From Semisulcospira habei (lineage: Eukaryota > Mollusca > Gastropoda > Semisulcospiridae), in assembly GCA_036245525.1 (NCBI GenBank), contig BTPG01000004.1:19051103-19115102 (forward strand): 64,000 bases of DNA, read 5' to 3'. Every line of letters begins with the position of its first letter. Position 1 is the first letter of the stretch. This document shows, piece by piece, positions 11,973 to 23,900 of the stretch. Under the pieces are notes generated by a model. The model was not told the DNA's origin, searched no databases, and saw only the letters and a list, made by a program, of their open reading frames with translations. Position numbers and translations under genes: made by a program.

Positions 11973-14900
11973 CTATAGGGCTTGCCCACGTCGTCTGCAG
12001 GCATTTTCGTGGCTGCGGAGGCCAATCCGAGACAGGCAGGTTCGACCGCAGTGGCTTCAGGGGAAGGTCTGGTCAGGGTTCTGAGTTACGACAGCTCTGT
12101 TTTTTCTTCTGAGCCGCTTGTCCTTAAGGTTAGCTCTGCGAGAGTCCTCAAAGGAGACGGCTGCCTTGTGAATGGTGGAGCGCCAGGTGTCACGGTCCGC
12201 AGCAAGCGAAGACCACTGGCGGTGGTCGATTTGGCAGGCACTAAGTGACTTCTTGAGACCGTCTTTGTATCTCTTCTTTGGTGCCCCTCTGTCTCGGTGT
12301 CCAGTGGCGAGCTCGCCGAACAAAGTGATCTTGGGTAGACGATGATCCTCCATCCTGGAGACGTGCCCCGCCCAGCGAAGCTGTGTCCGCAGCAGCAAAG
12401 CCTCGATGCTCACAGTTTCCGCCTGCTCAAGGACCTCGACGTTGGTGACATAGTCACTCCAGTGAATGCTGAGGATGGTACGCAGGCAGCGCTGGTGAAA
12501 GCGTTCGAGGAGTCGTAGTTGGCTGCGGTAGAGGGCCCAGGACTCGGAACAGTACAGCAGGGTGGTGAGGACGACAGCTCTGTACACGCTGATCTTGGTG
12601 CCTTTTTTCAGCTGTTGATTGTGCCACACCCGCTTGAATAGTCGCCCGAAAGCACTGTTCGCTTTTGCCAGCCTGTTGTCCAGCTCCTTGTCCAGCTTGG
12701 CGTCTGACGTGATGATGCAGCCAAGGTAGGTAAACTGGTGTACAGACTTCAGTTCGGACTCGCCGATGGTGATGTGGGGAGGGCGATGCTCTTCCTTGGG
12801 TGCCGGCTGATGAAGGACCTCTGTCTTTTTCAGACTGACCTCAAGTCCAAAGAGCTGGGCGGCATCTGCGAAGCAGGACGTAATGCGCTGCAAGGCTCTC
12901 TCTGTGTGTGCAACGAGGGCAGCGTCATCAGCAAAGAGCAGCTCACGAATCAGTTGGTCTAGGGTTTTCGTGTGGGCCTGCAGTCGTCTGAGGTTGAACA
13001 GGCTGCCATCGAGACGATACCTGATGTACACTGCGTCGTCGTCGTCGAGGTCCACTGTGGCCTGCTTCAACATCATGCTGAAGAAGATGGTGAAGAGGGT
13101 CGGTGCCAGCACGCAGCCTTGCTTCACGCCGTTGCGAATGGGGAATGGTTCTGAGAGGTCACTGTTTAGTCTGACCTGGCCTTGCTGGTCCTCGTGGAGC
13201 TGGACGATCATGTTGAGGAACTTTGGGGGACAGCCTAGTCGCTCCAGGATCTGCCACATACCTTGCCTGCTCACAGTGTCAAATGCTTTTGTTAGGTCGA
13301 CAAACGTTACGTACAGCCCTTTGTTCTGCTCGCGGCACTTCTCCTGAAGCTGTCTCAGCACAAAGACCATGTCGGTGGTACTCCTGTTGGCTCTGAAGCC
13401 ACACTGGCCCTCTGGGAGGTGGTCTTCAGCGATGGCAGGTACCAGCCGATTCAGGAGCAACCTTGCGAGAATTTTCCCGGCAATGGACAGGAGGGTAATT
13501 CCACGATAATTAGAGCAGGCAGACTTCTCTCCTTTGTTCTTGTACAGGGTGATGATGACTGCATCACGGAGATCCTTTGGTAGTGTTCCTTTTTCCCAGC
13601 AGCAGAGAAAGAGGTCGTGGAGCTTGTTGTGCAGTGCTGGGCCTCCATGTTTCCAGATCTCTGGCGGGATTCCGTCAATGCCTGCTGCTTTGCCACTCTT
13701 GAGCTGGTGGATGGCTGTGAGGGTCTCTTCGGCGGTGGGCGGTTCGTCCAATTCAACCTTTAGTGGAAGGTGTGGGATTTGGAGGATGACTGTTTCTTGA
13801 ACAGTGCGCTCAGCGCCGAAGAGGTCCTGAAAGTATTCCGACCAGCGGTTCAAGATGGAGGTATTATCTGTGAGGAGTGCCTGTCCATCAGCGCTTCGCA
13901 GGGGACTTTGTACCAGGTGCCTAGGGCCATACACTGCTTTCAGTGCTTCGTAGAAGCCCCTGTAGTCACCGTTGTCAGCGCAGAGCTGGGTCCTCTGTGC
14001 GAGTCTGGACCACCACTCGTTCTGGAGCTCTCTAAGCTTGAGCTGGAGACTGCTGCAGATGAGGCGGAAGGCAGACTTCTTCACAGGGCAGGAAGGCTGG
14101 GCTAGGTGGGCCTGGTGGGCGGCTCTTTTTTTTTGCTAGAAGTTCCTGGATCTCTACGTCGTTTTCGTCAAACCAGTCTTTGTTCCTCTTTCTAGCAAAG
14201 CCCAAGACTTCCACAGAAGATTTTACAATAGCAGTTTTCAGTTGTTTCCAGAGTGTTTCAGGGGAGGAGTCTGCTGGATCAACTGTGTCTTTGAGCATGC
14301 GCTGTAAATCAGCTTGAAGGGCAGCTTTCTTGTCGTCACGCTGAAGGCTGGCAACATCAAGCTTTTTCTTGGGGGGGGGGGGCCCCCTTTCTTGGGTTTC
14401 AGCTTGAGGCAGAGCCTGAGTTTGCAGCGAACAAGTCGGTGGTCAGTGTGGCACTCTGCGCTGGGCATCACTCTGGTGAGGAGGACGTCACTGCGGTCTC
14501 TCTGACGCACTAGGACATAGTCGATAAGGTGCCAGTGCTTGGAGCGAGGATGCATCCAGGTGGTCTTTCGACTGTCCTTTTGCTGGAAAGTAGTGTTGGT
14601 GATGACAAGTTGCTGCTCTGCACAGAGCTCCAACAGTAGGCGACCATTGTCATTGCAGTTCCCAACGCCATGCTTGCCGAGGACTCCTTTCCAGGCTTCA
14701 GAGTCTTGGCGCACTCTGGCGTTGAAGTCGCCAAGGATGATGACTTTGTCGTCTGCAGGGGTGCTCTGCAGGAGGCTGCGCAGGTCAGAGTAGAACTTGT
14801 CTTTTTCTGCAGGCTCTGCCAGGAGGGTTGGGGAGTACACACTGAGAAGGGTGACGTATTGCTGGTGTCTCAGTGGGAGGCGCATGGACATGATGCGGTC

Positions 14901-15206
14901 GGAGTGACCCGTTGGTAGGTTTTCCAACTTAGTCGCAATGTGGGTCTTCACCATGAAGCCCACGCCTGAGAGCCGTCTTTCTGATGCAGGCCTGCCTGAC
15001 CAGTAGAGGGTGTAGCCAGCGCCAAGTTCTTGGAGGCTGCCTTCCTCCGGGAGGCGTACTTCGCTGAGCGCGGCGATGTCGATGTTTAACCTCCGCAATT
15101 CATGGGCAATGAGGGCGGAGCGACGTTCAGGGCGTCCGCTGTCTCCTGTGTCGAGCATGGTTCGGATGTTCCAGCATGCTACGTTGAGTCCGGTCGTGGT
15201 CGTCAT
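11973..15206 (-). pseudogene. LINE A ORF2: endonuclease-RT-zinc finger, frameshifted
   Basis: The ATG at 15,206 starts an AP-like endonuclease with NVACWNIRTM, LSEVRLPEEG, ILGDFNARVR, HLIDYVLV and TDHRLV boxes, which should nick the target. A G-run at about 14,372-14,383 is longer than in copy 1 and shifts the frame. A T-run at 14,126-14,134 has 9 T against 8 in copy 1 and shifts it again. From 14,084 the RT domain reads through to 12,057, with the catalytic FADD as in copy 1. It then meets TGA at 12,057-12,059, where copy 1 has TGC, the first cysteine of the C-terminal zinc finger. The remaining finger residues are still present beyond the stop. Confidence 0.8.
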
Positions 15207-15912
15207 GAGAATGGATCCATTGTTTTTTCTTGTTTTCTGACCGCATGAAAAGATGCCCGTTGACCGCGGCTAGCCAACTGGGTTACGAGGGGATGAGCTT
15301 TGGTTAGGCCACCTTTTCTAGGCCCCTCTCCGTGTGGAGCAAGCAGTGCTGTCCCTAGAGAAGGCTGCTTGGTCGTTCAGGGTGTGCCGAGTGACGTTGT
15401 CATCCCCAGGTCAACATCAGGCGACCAATATCCTGAACCGCCTGCATGCAGGTTTGAGACTGCGGCTTCCAGTGACATCTTTCACCTGCCGTTTTGCCCC
15501 TTGCCCATCGCTACAGGACTTGGAAAGTTCAGTGTCATAGTCCGTGGGCGTTTCCTAAAGCCTGCGCGGTGGAGCTTTTTGGTGGAGTGCAGTGTGCGCA
15601 GTACTGGCCCCACCCTTTAAACCCTTGGTTCGTTTGCCATGGCCTAGCAAGCTGGGACGGTGGCATCGAGGTCCTCGGGTCGTAGGTTTTATATCAGACT
15701 GTCCTTGTCTTAGTCTCTGGCTCAAAAGCCTTCCCCGGAGACACGGGGGCTTTGATGTCAGGGGTTTCCTCCCTTAGCCTTTCCGCAGCCAAGCGGCCAA
15801 GCCTGCAAGGCAGCAGGGGACTCGTGGGGGCCGGGGTCGTCTATGTCCCGTGCAGATGTGAACATCTGCCCACTGTCCAGACGGTGACACTTACCAGAGG
15901 AGAAAAATCCAA
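15207..15912 (-). other. LINE A 5' leader
   Basis: About 700 bp between the endonuclease ATG and the tRNA-like head. It is GC-rich with no long ORF on the element's strand. It lies inside the 9-bp TSD boundaries, so I treat it as the untranslated leader. No ORF1 was recognised. Confidence 0.5.
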
Positions 15913-15987
15913 CGCCGGAACCCGGTATCGAACCTCGCACCTTTGGCATTGGAGGCAGACGCCTTAACCACTGCGCCACTTCCCCGT
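15913..15987 (-). promoter_or_regulatory. tRNA-like sequence with Pol III A and B boxes at LINE 5' end
   Basis: On the minus strand the sequence opens GGGGAAGTGGCGCAGTGG. It contains an A box TGGCGCAGTGG (complement of 15,968-15,978) and a B box GGTTCGATACC (complement of 15,924-15,934), about 34 nt apart as in tRNA genes. It begins immediately inside the TSD at 15,988, so it is the 5' terminus of the inserted unit. It may be an internal RNA polymerase III promoter or the trace of a template jump from a tRNA/SINE RNA. It lacks convincing acceptor-stem pairing, so it is not called as a tRNA gene. Confidence 0.6.
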
Positions 15988-15996
15988 CTACAATAT
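15988..15996 (+). repeat. Target-site duplication of LINE A copy 2 (5' side)
   Basis: CTACAATAT, identical to 11,930-11,938. It directly precedes the tRNA-like start of the element on the minus strand. Confidence 0.65.
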
Positions 15997-16370
15997 ACGG
16001 TCAAATAAAATATGCAAGAAACACAACACGTACACTGCGATGCTATCGTGTACACATTCCTAACGCTGCGTTTGGCAAGGCACCATGACTGAGTGGCGCA
16101 CGTCATAGCTAGCAGTCGACACGAGTGAAATCCGAGAAACAATGGTCATAAGTGCTATCGGCCTATGTACACAGAGGAACATCTGGTTCACTCTGTTACA
16201 CTAACACCTGTGTTTGTCTGCGTGTGTGTAACATGATTTGAGGGGGTTATATGACACGGGAAGACACGGTGCAAGAAAAATGAAAATTTCAGAACATGGT
16301 GCACAAAAATTTCAAGAAACCCCACTATTGACTCGCACAGCGCAAATACAGACTGTTATTTATGGTAATG

Positions 16371-16417
16371 CACACACACACACACACACACCACACCCCC
16401 CCCCCCCCCCCCCCCCG
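16371..16417. repeat. (CA)n and poly(C) tract
   Basis: A CA dinucleotide run followed by a C homopolymer of about 20 bases. Simple repeat. Confidence 0.95.
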
Positions 16418-16569
16418 ACTCCTCTGCCCCTCCCCACTAATTATATGTTGATGAGGCTGGAATGAAGTCGCCGAGAGCCCCCGATGCCACTTACGGCAAA
16501 GGGGATCTAATTGTGAAAATCGCTGAGGGTGATAATGGGCAGTAACATAGCCTTTAGAGCCTACCTTTG

Positions 16570-17700
16570 GATCCACCACTACAGACACACACACTCAAAC
16601 ACACACAAACACGCAGGAACAAGGAAGAAAACGATCGGTTCATGACTTCATGGTTGGGCGAGCTGGCCTTGGGCGACTTGACCCTTTACTTTGGCGACTC
16701 GACTGCTTACTACCACCATCGAGCAGCCATCACGGTCAGATGGCTGAGCAAGGAATCTTCAAAGCGGAATTCCAGCCACCGAAAACCACCTCCACAGGCA
16801 GTCAGGGAGTCCCCCTGTCACAAGAGGCGGAGTCACAAATCACGACGCCGCCACAAACTAAATCAACACTGAGGAAGCCAAGCCTCAAAAGGAAAGAACA
16901 AGCAGGGTACCAACACCCAGGACTTCTCCACCCAAGAAGCGCCAATCTCAACTAGAGAAGCGCGGAGTCCCAAACCACGACACCGCCACCACCACGTACC
17001 AAATCAACAGGGAGCCAGGCCTCCCAAGCCAAAGGCACCACTGACCACGCCGCCGACGACCACCCAAGACTGAGGCAGCAAGCCTCACAGACACACCCAC
17101 CACCACCAACGAGTCGGCACTAGCACGGCAATAACCACCACGGACCAAGCCACCGACACCCATACGACCTTCAGCCCAGCCGGCACACCAGTCGACACTA
17201 CCACCAACCGTCAGGCAAATAAACCCCACCGCCGACTACGCCACCGGCCACCCACTAAGAACATCTGGGAAAAAGCCAAACGCAAGGCGCTCCTCCCGAC
17301 ACCTCCCGCACCACACCTCCGCCTGCCACCGCGGAACCACAGCGCACCCCGCTCATCTCAGCGTCCGACCCCCAAGCCTAGAATCCACTGGCCACCACCA
17401 CTTACACCCCAACTACCCAGACCCTACAGCCAGCGACGGTTCCTCCGGCCAGGCACCACCCCCGCCACCACTCATACAACACCTTTTAGAGTGGCTGGCA
17501 CTCCAACCTCCCCTAGCCTGGCACTAAGCAACGGTCCACCCGTCTCCTCTATCACCACCCGCCCGGCCCCGGCAACACCACCAGCCGCTGCGTGACGGAG
17601 CGACAGACAGCCAGCCAGATCACCCCCACCCCACCCCTGGCCCACCCCCCCCCCCCCCCCGGACGAAATCAGCGAGGGCTGGAAGTCCGTATCCATTTAA
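16570..17700. other. C/A-rich low-complexity region upstream of NSL1
   Basis: About 1.1 kb dominated by CCACC/ACCACC-type sequence with a poly(C) run at about 17,645-17,660. The + strand has an open stretch rich in Pro, Thr and Ser (16,650-16,955) with no recognisable domain. A TTGGGCGA(C/T)TTG-like motif occurs near 16,672 and again near 17,744. It could be a decayed Pro-rich gag-like or ORF1-like sequence, but there is no firm basis for a call. Confidence 0.4.
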
Positions 17701-17821
17701 AAATAGCATAGCATAGCTTACTTGGAAGCGTTGACTCGTACTTTGGGCGATTTGGTATATGGACGAGTTGACTGGCAACCCGCCAAGGGAGCATGCGCAC
17801 AAAGTCACCGCCAAATTCAAA

Positions 17822-17992
17822 ATGGCGGAGGAAAGCCAAAGCGCTGGCAGTTCTTCAAAAATAGAATGCAGAAGCCGTCGAGCAGTTAATTCTGTCATTG
17901 AAACCATATGTGCTCAGCTTGACAGTACTCTCAAACAAAATGACAAAAGAAACGACGATGGAAGGAAACGTTACATGCAGAAATTTAGAGAA
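17822..17992 (+). CDS. NSL1: NSL1-like exon 1
   Basis: 57 codons from ATG (AAAATGGCGGAG context) to a GTAACT donor after the codons for KFRE. Ser-rich N-terminus, then the conserved Arg/Ala-Val region ([12 protein letters not shown]). Confidence 0.78.
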
Positions 17993-20900
17993 GTAACTGC
18001 CATTTTTGTATCTCAATCCTCCCTTATCGCCTCACTCTTTCTCTACCCCATTTATCTGCAAGCAAGTAGCATGAATAATTATTAATTTCAAACGAAGTCT
18101 TCTGATGCTAGTTCTGGTATAATATCACAGTTCTGTCTTAAAACGACAATTCACAAAGTAACAATCGGTTTGCGTTACATCCTTCAGTTGCCACATTCCT
18201 TCCGCGCGGATAATAAGTACTAAGTATAGCGACTGATCTAGACACTTGTTTGTTGGTCTATTTTGAAGAAAAGTATTTACCCGAAATCTTATTAAATTGT
18301 GTTGTTACTGTCTTTTCTAAACCAGTTTCTTTCTCCGTTGGGTTCTTGACTTCGTCTCTGCATTTTACACGCTTGGTACTGGTAGTCACCATTTTGGTCT
18401 GGATTAAACATTTTACACACACATATTATATTGTAAGTTTATTAATATAATACTAATTAATTATTAAGCCTGCCGATAAATTCTCATTGAGATGACCATC
18501 ATCATAATAATGTGGTAATCCCAAGGTTGAGCAGTGACGTAAGTTACAGAACTTGACACTACAAGTACAAATAATGGTTGTAATGTATTAAATATTATTG
18601 CAGATCTTCAAAGCCACCATTCAGCAAAACATCCTCGTGAATGGCCAGTCTTGGGAAACTGCATCAACAAATGACACTTCTGGTAAGCATCATACAATAA
18701 ATGGTAAGTTTGTTTTGTCAAAATAATGATCTGTTTCGATTTGGTAAATTGTTAATGTTATTGTAATGAATGTAATCCTTTTTTTACAGCTAGACACTGA
18801 CAACTAGATTGGGCTGTAACAAATAGAATAAATGTAGGTGCAGTGTGCATCGTTATGTCAAAATATGGCTAGTTTATTTACACCATGAATGATGAAGTGC
18901 CTCTTGGAGGAAAAACAGGCTTATACTAGTGCAGCATGCAGACCTGCCTACCATACGATTTGGGCGTATTTGTTTCCTCAAAACACATTACCGATGACAT
19001 GACTGTCTGGAAATAGTCTACTTGCTTACCAATTTTAGCCTAAGACCCAAAGGGTCCCCCCAGGAGGCTCTCGGGGATCCCTAACAGGGACGAGAGTAGC
19101 CTCCCCTACCCATCCGGTCACGTGCCCGGTGGTGTCTCCTTTAGCCAGTTGTCTACTTCGCTGTTAGCGTACGCACGCGTTACCTGAGCCTCTGACCCTT
19201 CGTAGACTGTGTACGGTTTGACCGTCCTTACCGGCCTGTCTTCGCCTAGCCTCTCGTCTCTGCTTCTGGCGTCGCCTCCTTCTCTGCTAGCCCTCGTCTG
19301 TGCCTCGTGCTGTTAGCTGGGCCTGGGGCCTTCTTCTGCTTCTCGGCTTCCATCGCTCACGGTGGTTTGTGCTTCGGCGCTCCGCCATGGAAAGGTAACG
19401 TCTCGGTCGCCGCCTACGTCTGGGCCGGACGTCGGTCTCGTCTCGAACTTTTTGGTTCTCTCTCGCGTTTCGTCGTGAGCTTCACTCGTTTACCTGGTTC
19501 GGAAGTTATGTAGGCGGGTTAGTTCCTGCCGCCGGTCGCCTTTCATCTTTGGGTTTGTGTTGCAGTCATCAAGTGCGCACCTGTCCCCGATGCGGCGACT
19601 TTCAGTGGCCTAGTGACCGGCATGAAGTCTGTCTTCCGTGTTCTGGCTGCTCCTCGGACCTCGCCTGCGCTGTCTGCTCTTCGTGGCCGGAGGTTCGTTG
19701 GTCGGAGCTTTGGAGGTTCTACCGGCGCGAGCGACCTGTCACAGCACGCCGGGACCCAGTCAAGCTCCCCTCCTCGGAAGTGGAGAAACGCCCGCCTCGT
19801 CTGCCTGGTAAGACTATTCCTGCTACGGTGTCCGCACCGCCCTTGCCCGCTGACTCCTCCGGCGAGTCGCCAAGCCGACATGGTGCCCCCTTCCTTGAGC
19901 CCCGGGCACCGCGACTGTTGTCGCCTGTTAGTAGACGCGTGGGCCTTGTGGCCCCCCCTAAGCCCGCTGACTCCTCCGGCGAGTCGCCAAGCCGGCTCCG
20001 TGCCCCCCTCCTTGAGCCCCGGGCACCGCGACTTTTGTCGCTCGTCGATACACGCGTCGGCCTTTCGGCCTCTCCGTCTAGTTGTGCCCCCCTCCTTGAG
20101 CCCCGGGCACCGCGACCCTTGTCGCCTGTTACTAGACGTGTTGGCCTTATGGCCCCCCCTCCTAAGCCCGCTGACTCCTCCGGCGAGTCGCCTAGCCGGC
20201 TACGTGCCCCCCTCCATGAGCCCCGGGCACCGCGACCGTCGTCGCCTTCTACCCTTCACCGTGGCCTTTCGGCCCCAGCTGCTAGTCCGCAACGTGCCCC
20301 CCTCCTTGAGCCCCGGGCACCGTGACGGTTGTCACCTTTTCCTCCTCCTCGGGACAGAAGAGACCGTCCCCGTTCTTCCAGGCGCCATGAGGTCGACCGT
20401 CGGCTTAGCCCTTGTCGCGTGGATAGGAGACGTAGCCCCCGGCATTCGTCATCCTCTCGCTCGACTTCCTCTTATGCCTCCCGTCGGCGCAGCCGTTCTC
20501 CGCAGCGCTGTTCCTCTCGGCGCCCCTCACCACACTCCTCTCGTAGGAGTTGTAAAGACGACGGGACTCCGCCTCGTTCTCGGCGCAGTAGTTCTCATCG
20601 GGATCGACGCTCTCATCGTTCCCGACGCCCTTCGCCTCTTACTTCCCCGCGCTGGCGTCAGCGTAGCCCCTCGGCTCCTCCTCCACCGCCTGCGCGCGTC
20701 GGCTTACCCGCTGTCCTTCGGTTTTCCCCGCCGCCATCGCCTGCCATCGATGGAGAGACCTTAAGCCTGCTGCCGGAGGACTCCATGTCGGCCTTGCTTG
20801 GGTCCGGCAGCCGTTCGCCCTCTCAGGCGGAGGATACAGCGTCTCCAGCTACCCTGTCCACTCCTCGTGGCGAGACTCTCCGAGCCTTGGACGACGCCGC

Positions 20901-23900
20901 CTGTCTCATCGCGGCGTGCCTTCCCGCGGATTCCTGCCCACCTTCCCCACCGCTGAAGAGGAAAGCGGCCGCCTTTGTGGACGCTGCTCGGCAGGTTAAG
21001 AAATTCAAGTCGCTTCCCCAGCCGCCTGCCTTCCGCGACTTAGCGGACGCCCTGTCTGCGCACCTCCAGCGAGATTCCGCTTCCGACTCGGACTTCTTCT
21101 CTGACCGCCGCTGGCCTTCCGGTGTCGACATCGCCTTTCGGCAGTCCTGGTACGCCGGCCACTCGCAATCCTTCTCGTGCTCGCTGCCTCCGGTGGATCC
21201 GCCTGCGCTGGTGCTCGCCGGCGGCTCTTCCCAGCTTAACCGTGTCCTGCCTCGCGGCCTAGAACGTACAGCCTCACTCGTCCGTAACGCCCTCGCTTGT
21301 TCGGTTTTTTTGGAGCTCCTCACACAAGCCTTCATTAGCCGTTTCGAGGCAGCCTGGCTTCCCTCCGCTCCACCCCTGCTGTCGGATCTTCACACCTTGG
21401 CTGTTGCAGCCAACCGAGCGGCCTACCATTCGTCCGTCAACGCCATGGCAGCGGCCGCCAACTGTGACTTGATGCGGCGTGATGGCGTGCTCCAGTCCTG
21501 CCCTGGTCTTCCCCGTGATGTGAAGTCCCAGCTACGCCGGGCCCCGGTCGGCGCTCCGCTCCTCTTCGGCCCTTCCTGGCAGTCCCTGAAGGAAGCTAAC
21601 AAGGACCGTTGGCCCAGCGCCCCCTCGTCTCGCTTTCCGCCAACCCGCAAGGCCTCGGGTCGCGCCCTGCGGTTCGTCAGACCCTCCGCGACGGCCCCTG
21701 CCTCCGCCTCGGCCTCCCGTCCTCTCTCCTCTTCCCGTGCGCCCGGTCCTGGCCGCGCCCGTCCTGCCCGTTCTGCCCGTCCTGCCGTTCCGGCCTGGCC
21801 CAAGCCCGCCCGCCGCCCTGGGCGTGGGAGGGCCCCCTGACTTCTGCTCGCCTCCGCCCCCGCCGACCGCTTTGGGGTCGCCTGTCGGCGGGAGGCTCGC
21901 TTTGCACGGAGACGTCTGGCGTTCCCTGTTTCCGGACGACCCGTGGATCCTCTCCATTGTCTCAGTCGGTCTTCTCATCTCCTTTCGTTCCCCGCCCCCG
22001 CTTCGGCGCTCCCCCCTGTGGACCGAGATTCCGTCAGACCCGCCCAAGGCCGATGCCCTTCGCGGAGAAGTCGCTGCTCTTCTCCAGAAAGCCGCTACGG
22101 AGGTCGTCGCCTGCCACGACTCCCCCGCCTTCTACAGCCGACTATTCGTAGTCCCCAAACCTGGAGGCAAGTGGAGGCCGATCATCGATCTCTCCGCCCT
22201 GAATCAGTTCATCGCCGCCCCGTCCTTCCGGATGGAGACAGCCAGGTCCCTTCGTGCGGCGGTCCAGCCCATGGACTTCGCTGTCAGCCTGGACCTGTCC
22301 GATGCCTACCTGCACGTCCCAATCCATCCTGCCTCCCGCCGGTACCTCCGCTTTGCCATCGACGGGACTGTTTTCCAGTTTCGGGCCCTCCCCTTCGGTC
22401 TCAACCTCAGTCCGTGGGTGTTTACGCGGATCATGAACGCCGTGGTAGCCAGAGCCCGTCGTTCTTCTTCCAGCCCGATCTCCAACTACTTGGACGACCT
22501 TCTTCTGCGGAACCAGTCGGTGGCCTCTCTTCTCCTGGACGGGGATGCGCTTCTACTCCTGTTATCTCGCCTCGGCTTCCTGGTCAACGCCGGCAAGTCC
22601 GACCTCACTCCCTCTCGCCACTTCGTGCACCTGGGGATGGAGTTTGTGACCGACCGCAACCTAGTGCGTCTTCCCGAGCCGCGGATCCCTAAACTCGCCG
22701 ATCTCGCCCGTCTGGTAGCTCAGGAAGCGGCTGTCCCCGCCAGGGTGTGGCTCCAGCTCCTCGGCCTGATGAGTGCTGCGGCAGATCTCCTTCCCCTCGG
22801 TCGTCTGTACCCTCGTCCTCTTCAATTGCATCTTCTCCTCCACTGGAGACCACCCCACCCGGGTCTGCCCTGGGGGACTTGGGTGGGGTTAGGTATTTTT
22901 TAGTTCCCAGGGTCACCCTGGTCAGCCCCACAGGGTGGGTTTTTCTCTCTATTCTGGGGCATGTGTTTCTGTCTACCCGAGGTCCATTCACCTGTATTTG
23001 CCTTTTTAAAACTCTCCCTACTGTCTGCACTGCCTGTAGCTCTTGATATTGGATGTGTGTTGCTAAATGGTCTTAGCTTTATTTAGCCCCATGTGTTAGG
23101 TTTATTTAACGTATTTGACCGGCTGGCGACATACATTCAATGTTCTGTTTATTTTTTTTTTTTCACAAGCAGTGCAGGCACGTCCTGAGAAAGCCTTGTT
23201 GCTGTCGGGACGTTAAGCAATGTACAATCAATCAATCAATCCACTGGAGACCGTCCTCCGGCGATCTCTCCACCCTGGTGCCGATACCTCCTATGCTGCG
23301 GCCCCATCTGCTTCGCTGGACGGACGTTTCTTGGCTCGGCTCCGGGATTCCCCTGTCCTCACCACTGCCTCGTCTCTCTCTCTGCGTCGATGCCAGTCTC
23401 GCCGGGTGGGGCGCTCACCTTCTCCCGAGTTTTCGCTATGCGGCCGGCCGCTGGAACGAGGACCTAGCTTCGCGGCACATCAACTGGCTGGAGCTGAATG
23501 CAGTTTGGCAGGCCCTCCGCGCTTGGGAACCCGATCTTCGGACACAGGACCTCCTTGTCCTCTCAGACAACTCCACGGTCGTCGCTTACATACAGAAGCA
23601 GGGAGGGACCCGCTCGCCCGACCTCTGCATCCTTCTCTACCGACTCCTTCGCTGGTGCGAGGACCGCGGCATCTCCCTACGAGCCCGTCACATTCCAGGT
23701 CACCTGAACGTTTTGGCAGACTCCCTCTCTCGGCGGGGCCAGCTTCTTCACACAGAATGGACCCTGCGCCGGGACATCTTTCGCCTGATCTGCGAGCGTT
23801 GGGAGACTCCCCTTGTCGACCTCTTCGCCACCAGGTGGAACCACCAGCTTCCCCTCTTCGTCTCCCCGATTCCCGACCCGCTGGCCTGGGCGGTCGATGC

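Larger units (their letters stand above)
11939..15987 (-). mobile_element. APE-type LINE 'A', copy 2, apparently full length, tRNA-like 5' end
   Basis: A 4.05-kb element bounded by a 9-bp direct repeat CTACAATAT at 11,930-11,938 and 15,988-15,996. I read this repeat as the target-site duplication. On the minus strand the order is: tRNA-like head (15,987 to about 15,913), GC-rich leader of about 700 bp, endonuclease, RT, zinc-finger region, and a short AAGAG-type tail. Copy 1 at 1,718-4,204 is the same family. The ORF has indels at homopolymers and a stop, so this copy is probably inactive. Confidence 0.75.

Noticed and set aside
15913..15987. Functional tRNA gene
   Set aside because: A and B boxes are present, but acceptor-stem pairing and a clean anticodon arm were not found, and it is fused to a LINE leader inside a shared TSD.
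17759..17821. Upstream in-frame ATG for the NSL1-like gene
   Set aside because: The ATG at 17,822 has a much stronger context (AAAATGG) and the extra 21 residues have no conserved feature. It remains possible.
20329..20764. Alternative + strand frames in the DIRS gag region
   Set aside because: Long open frames in GC-rich repetitive DNA are expected. Only the frame with the Cys cluster and the region shared with copy 2 was kept as gag.
22689..23030. Minus-strand open frame starting [13 protein letters not shown], repeated in other SINE-like copies
   Set aside because: It recurs only because the SINE-like copies are near-identical DNA. It reads opposite to the tail direction and has no domain.
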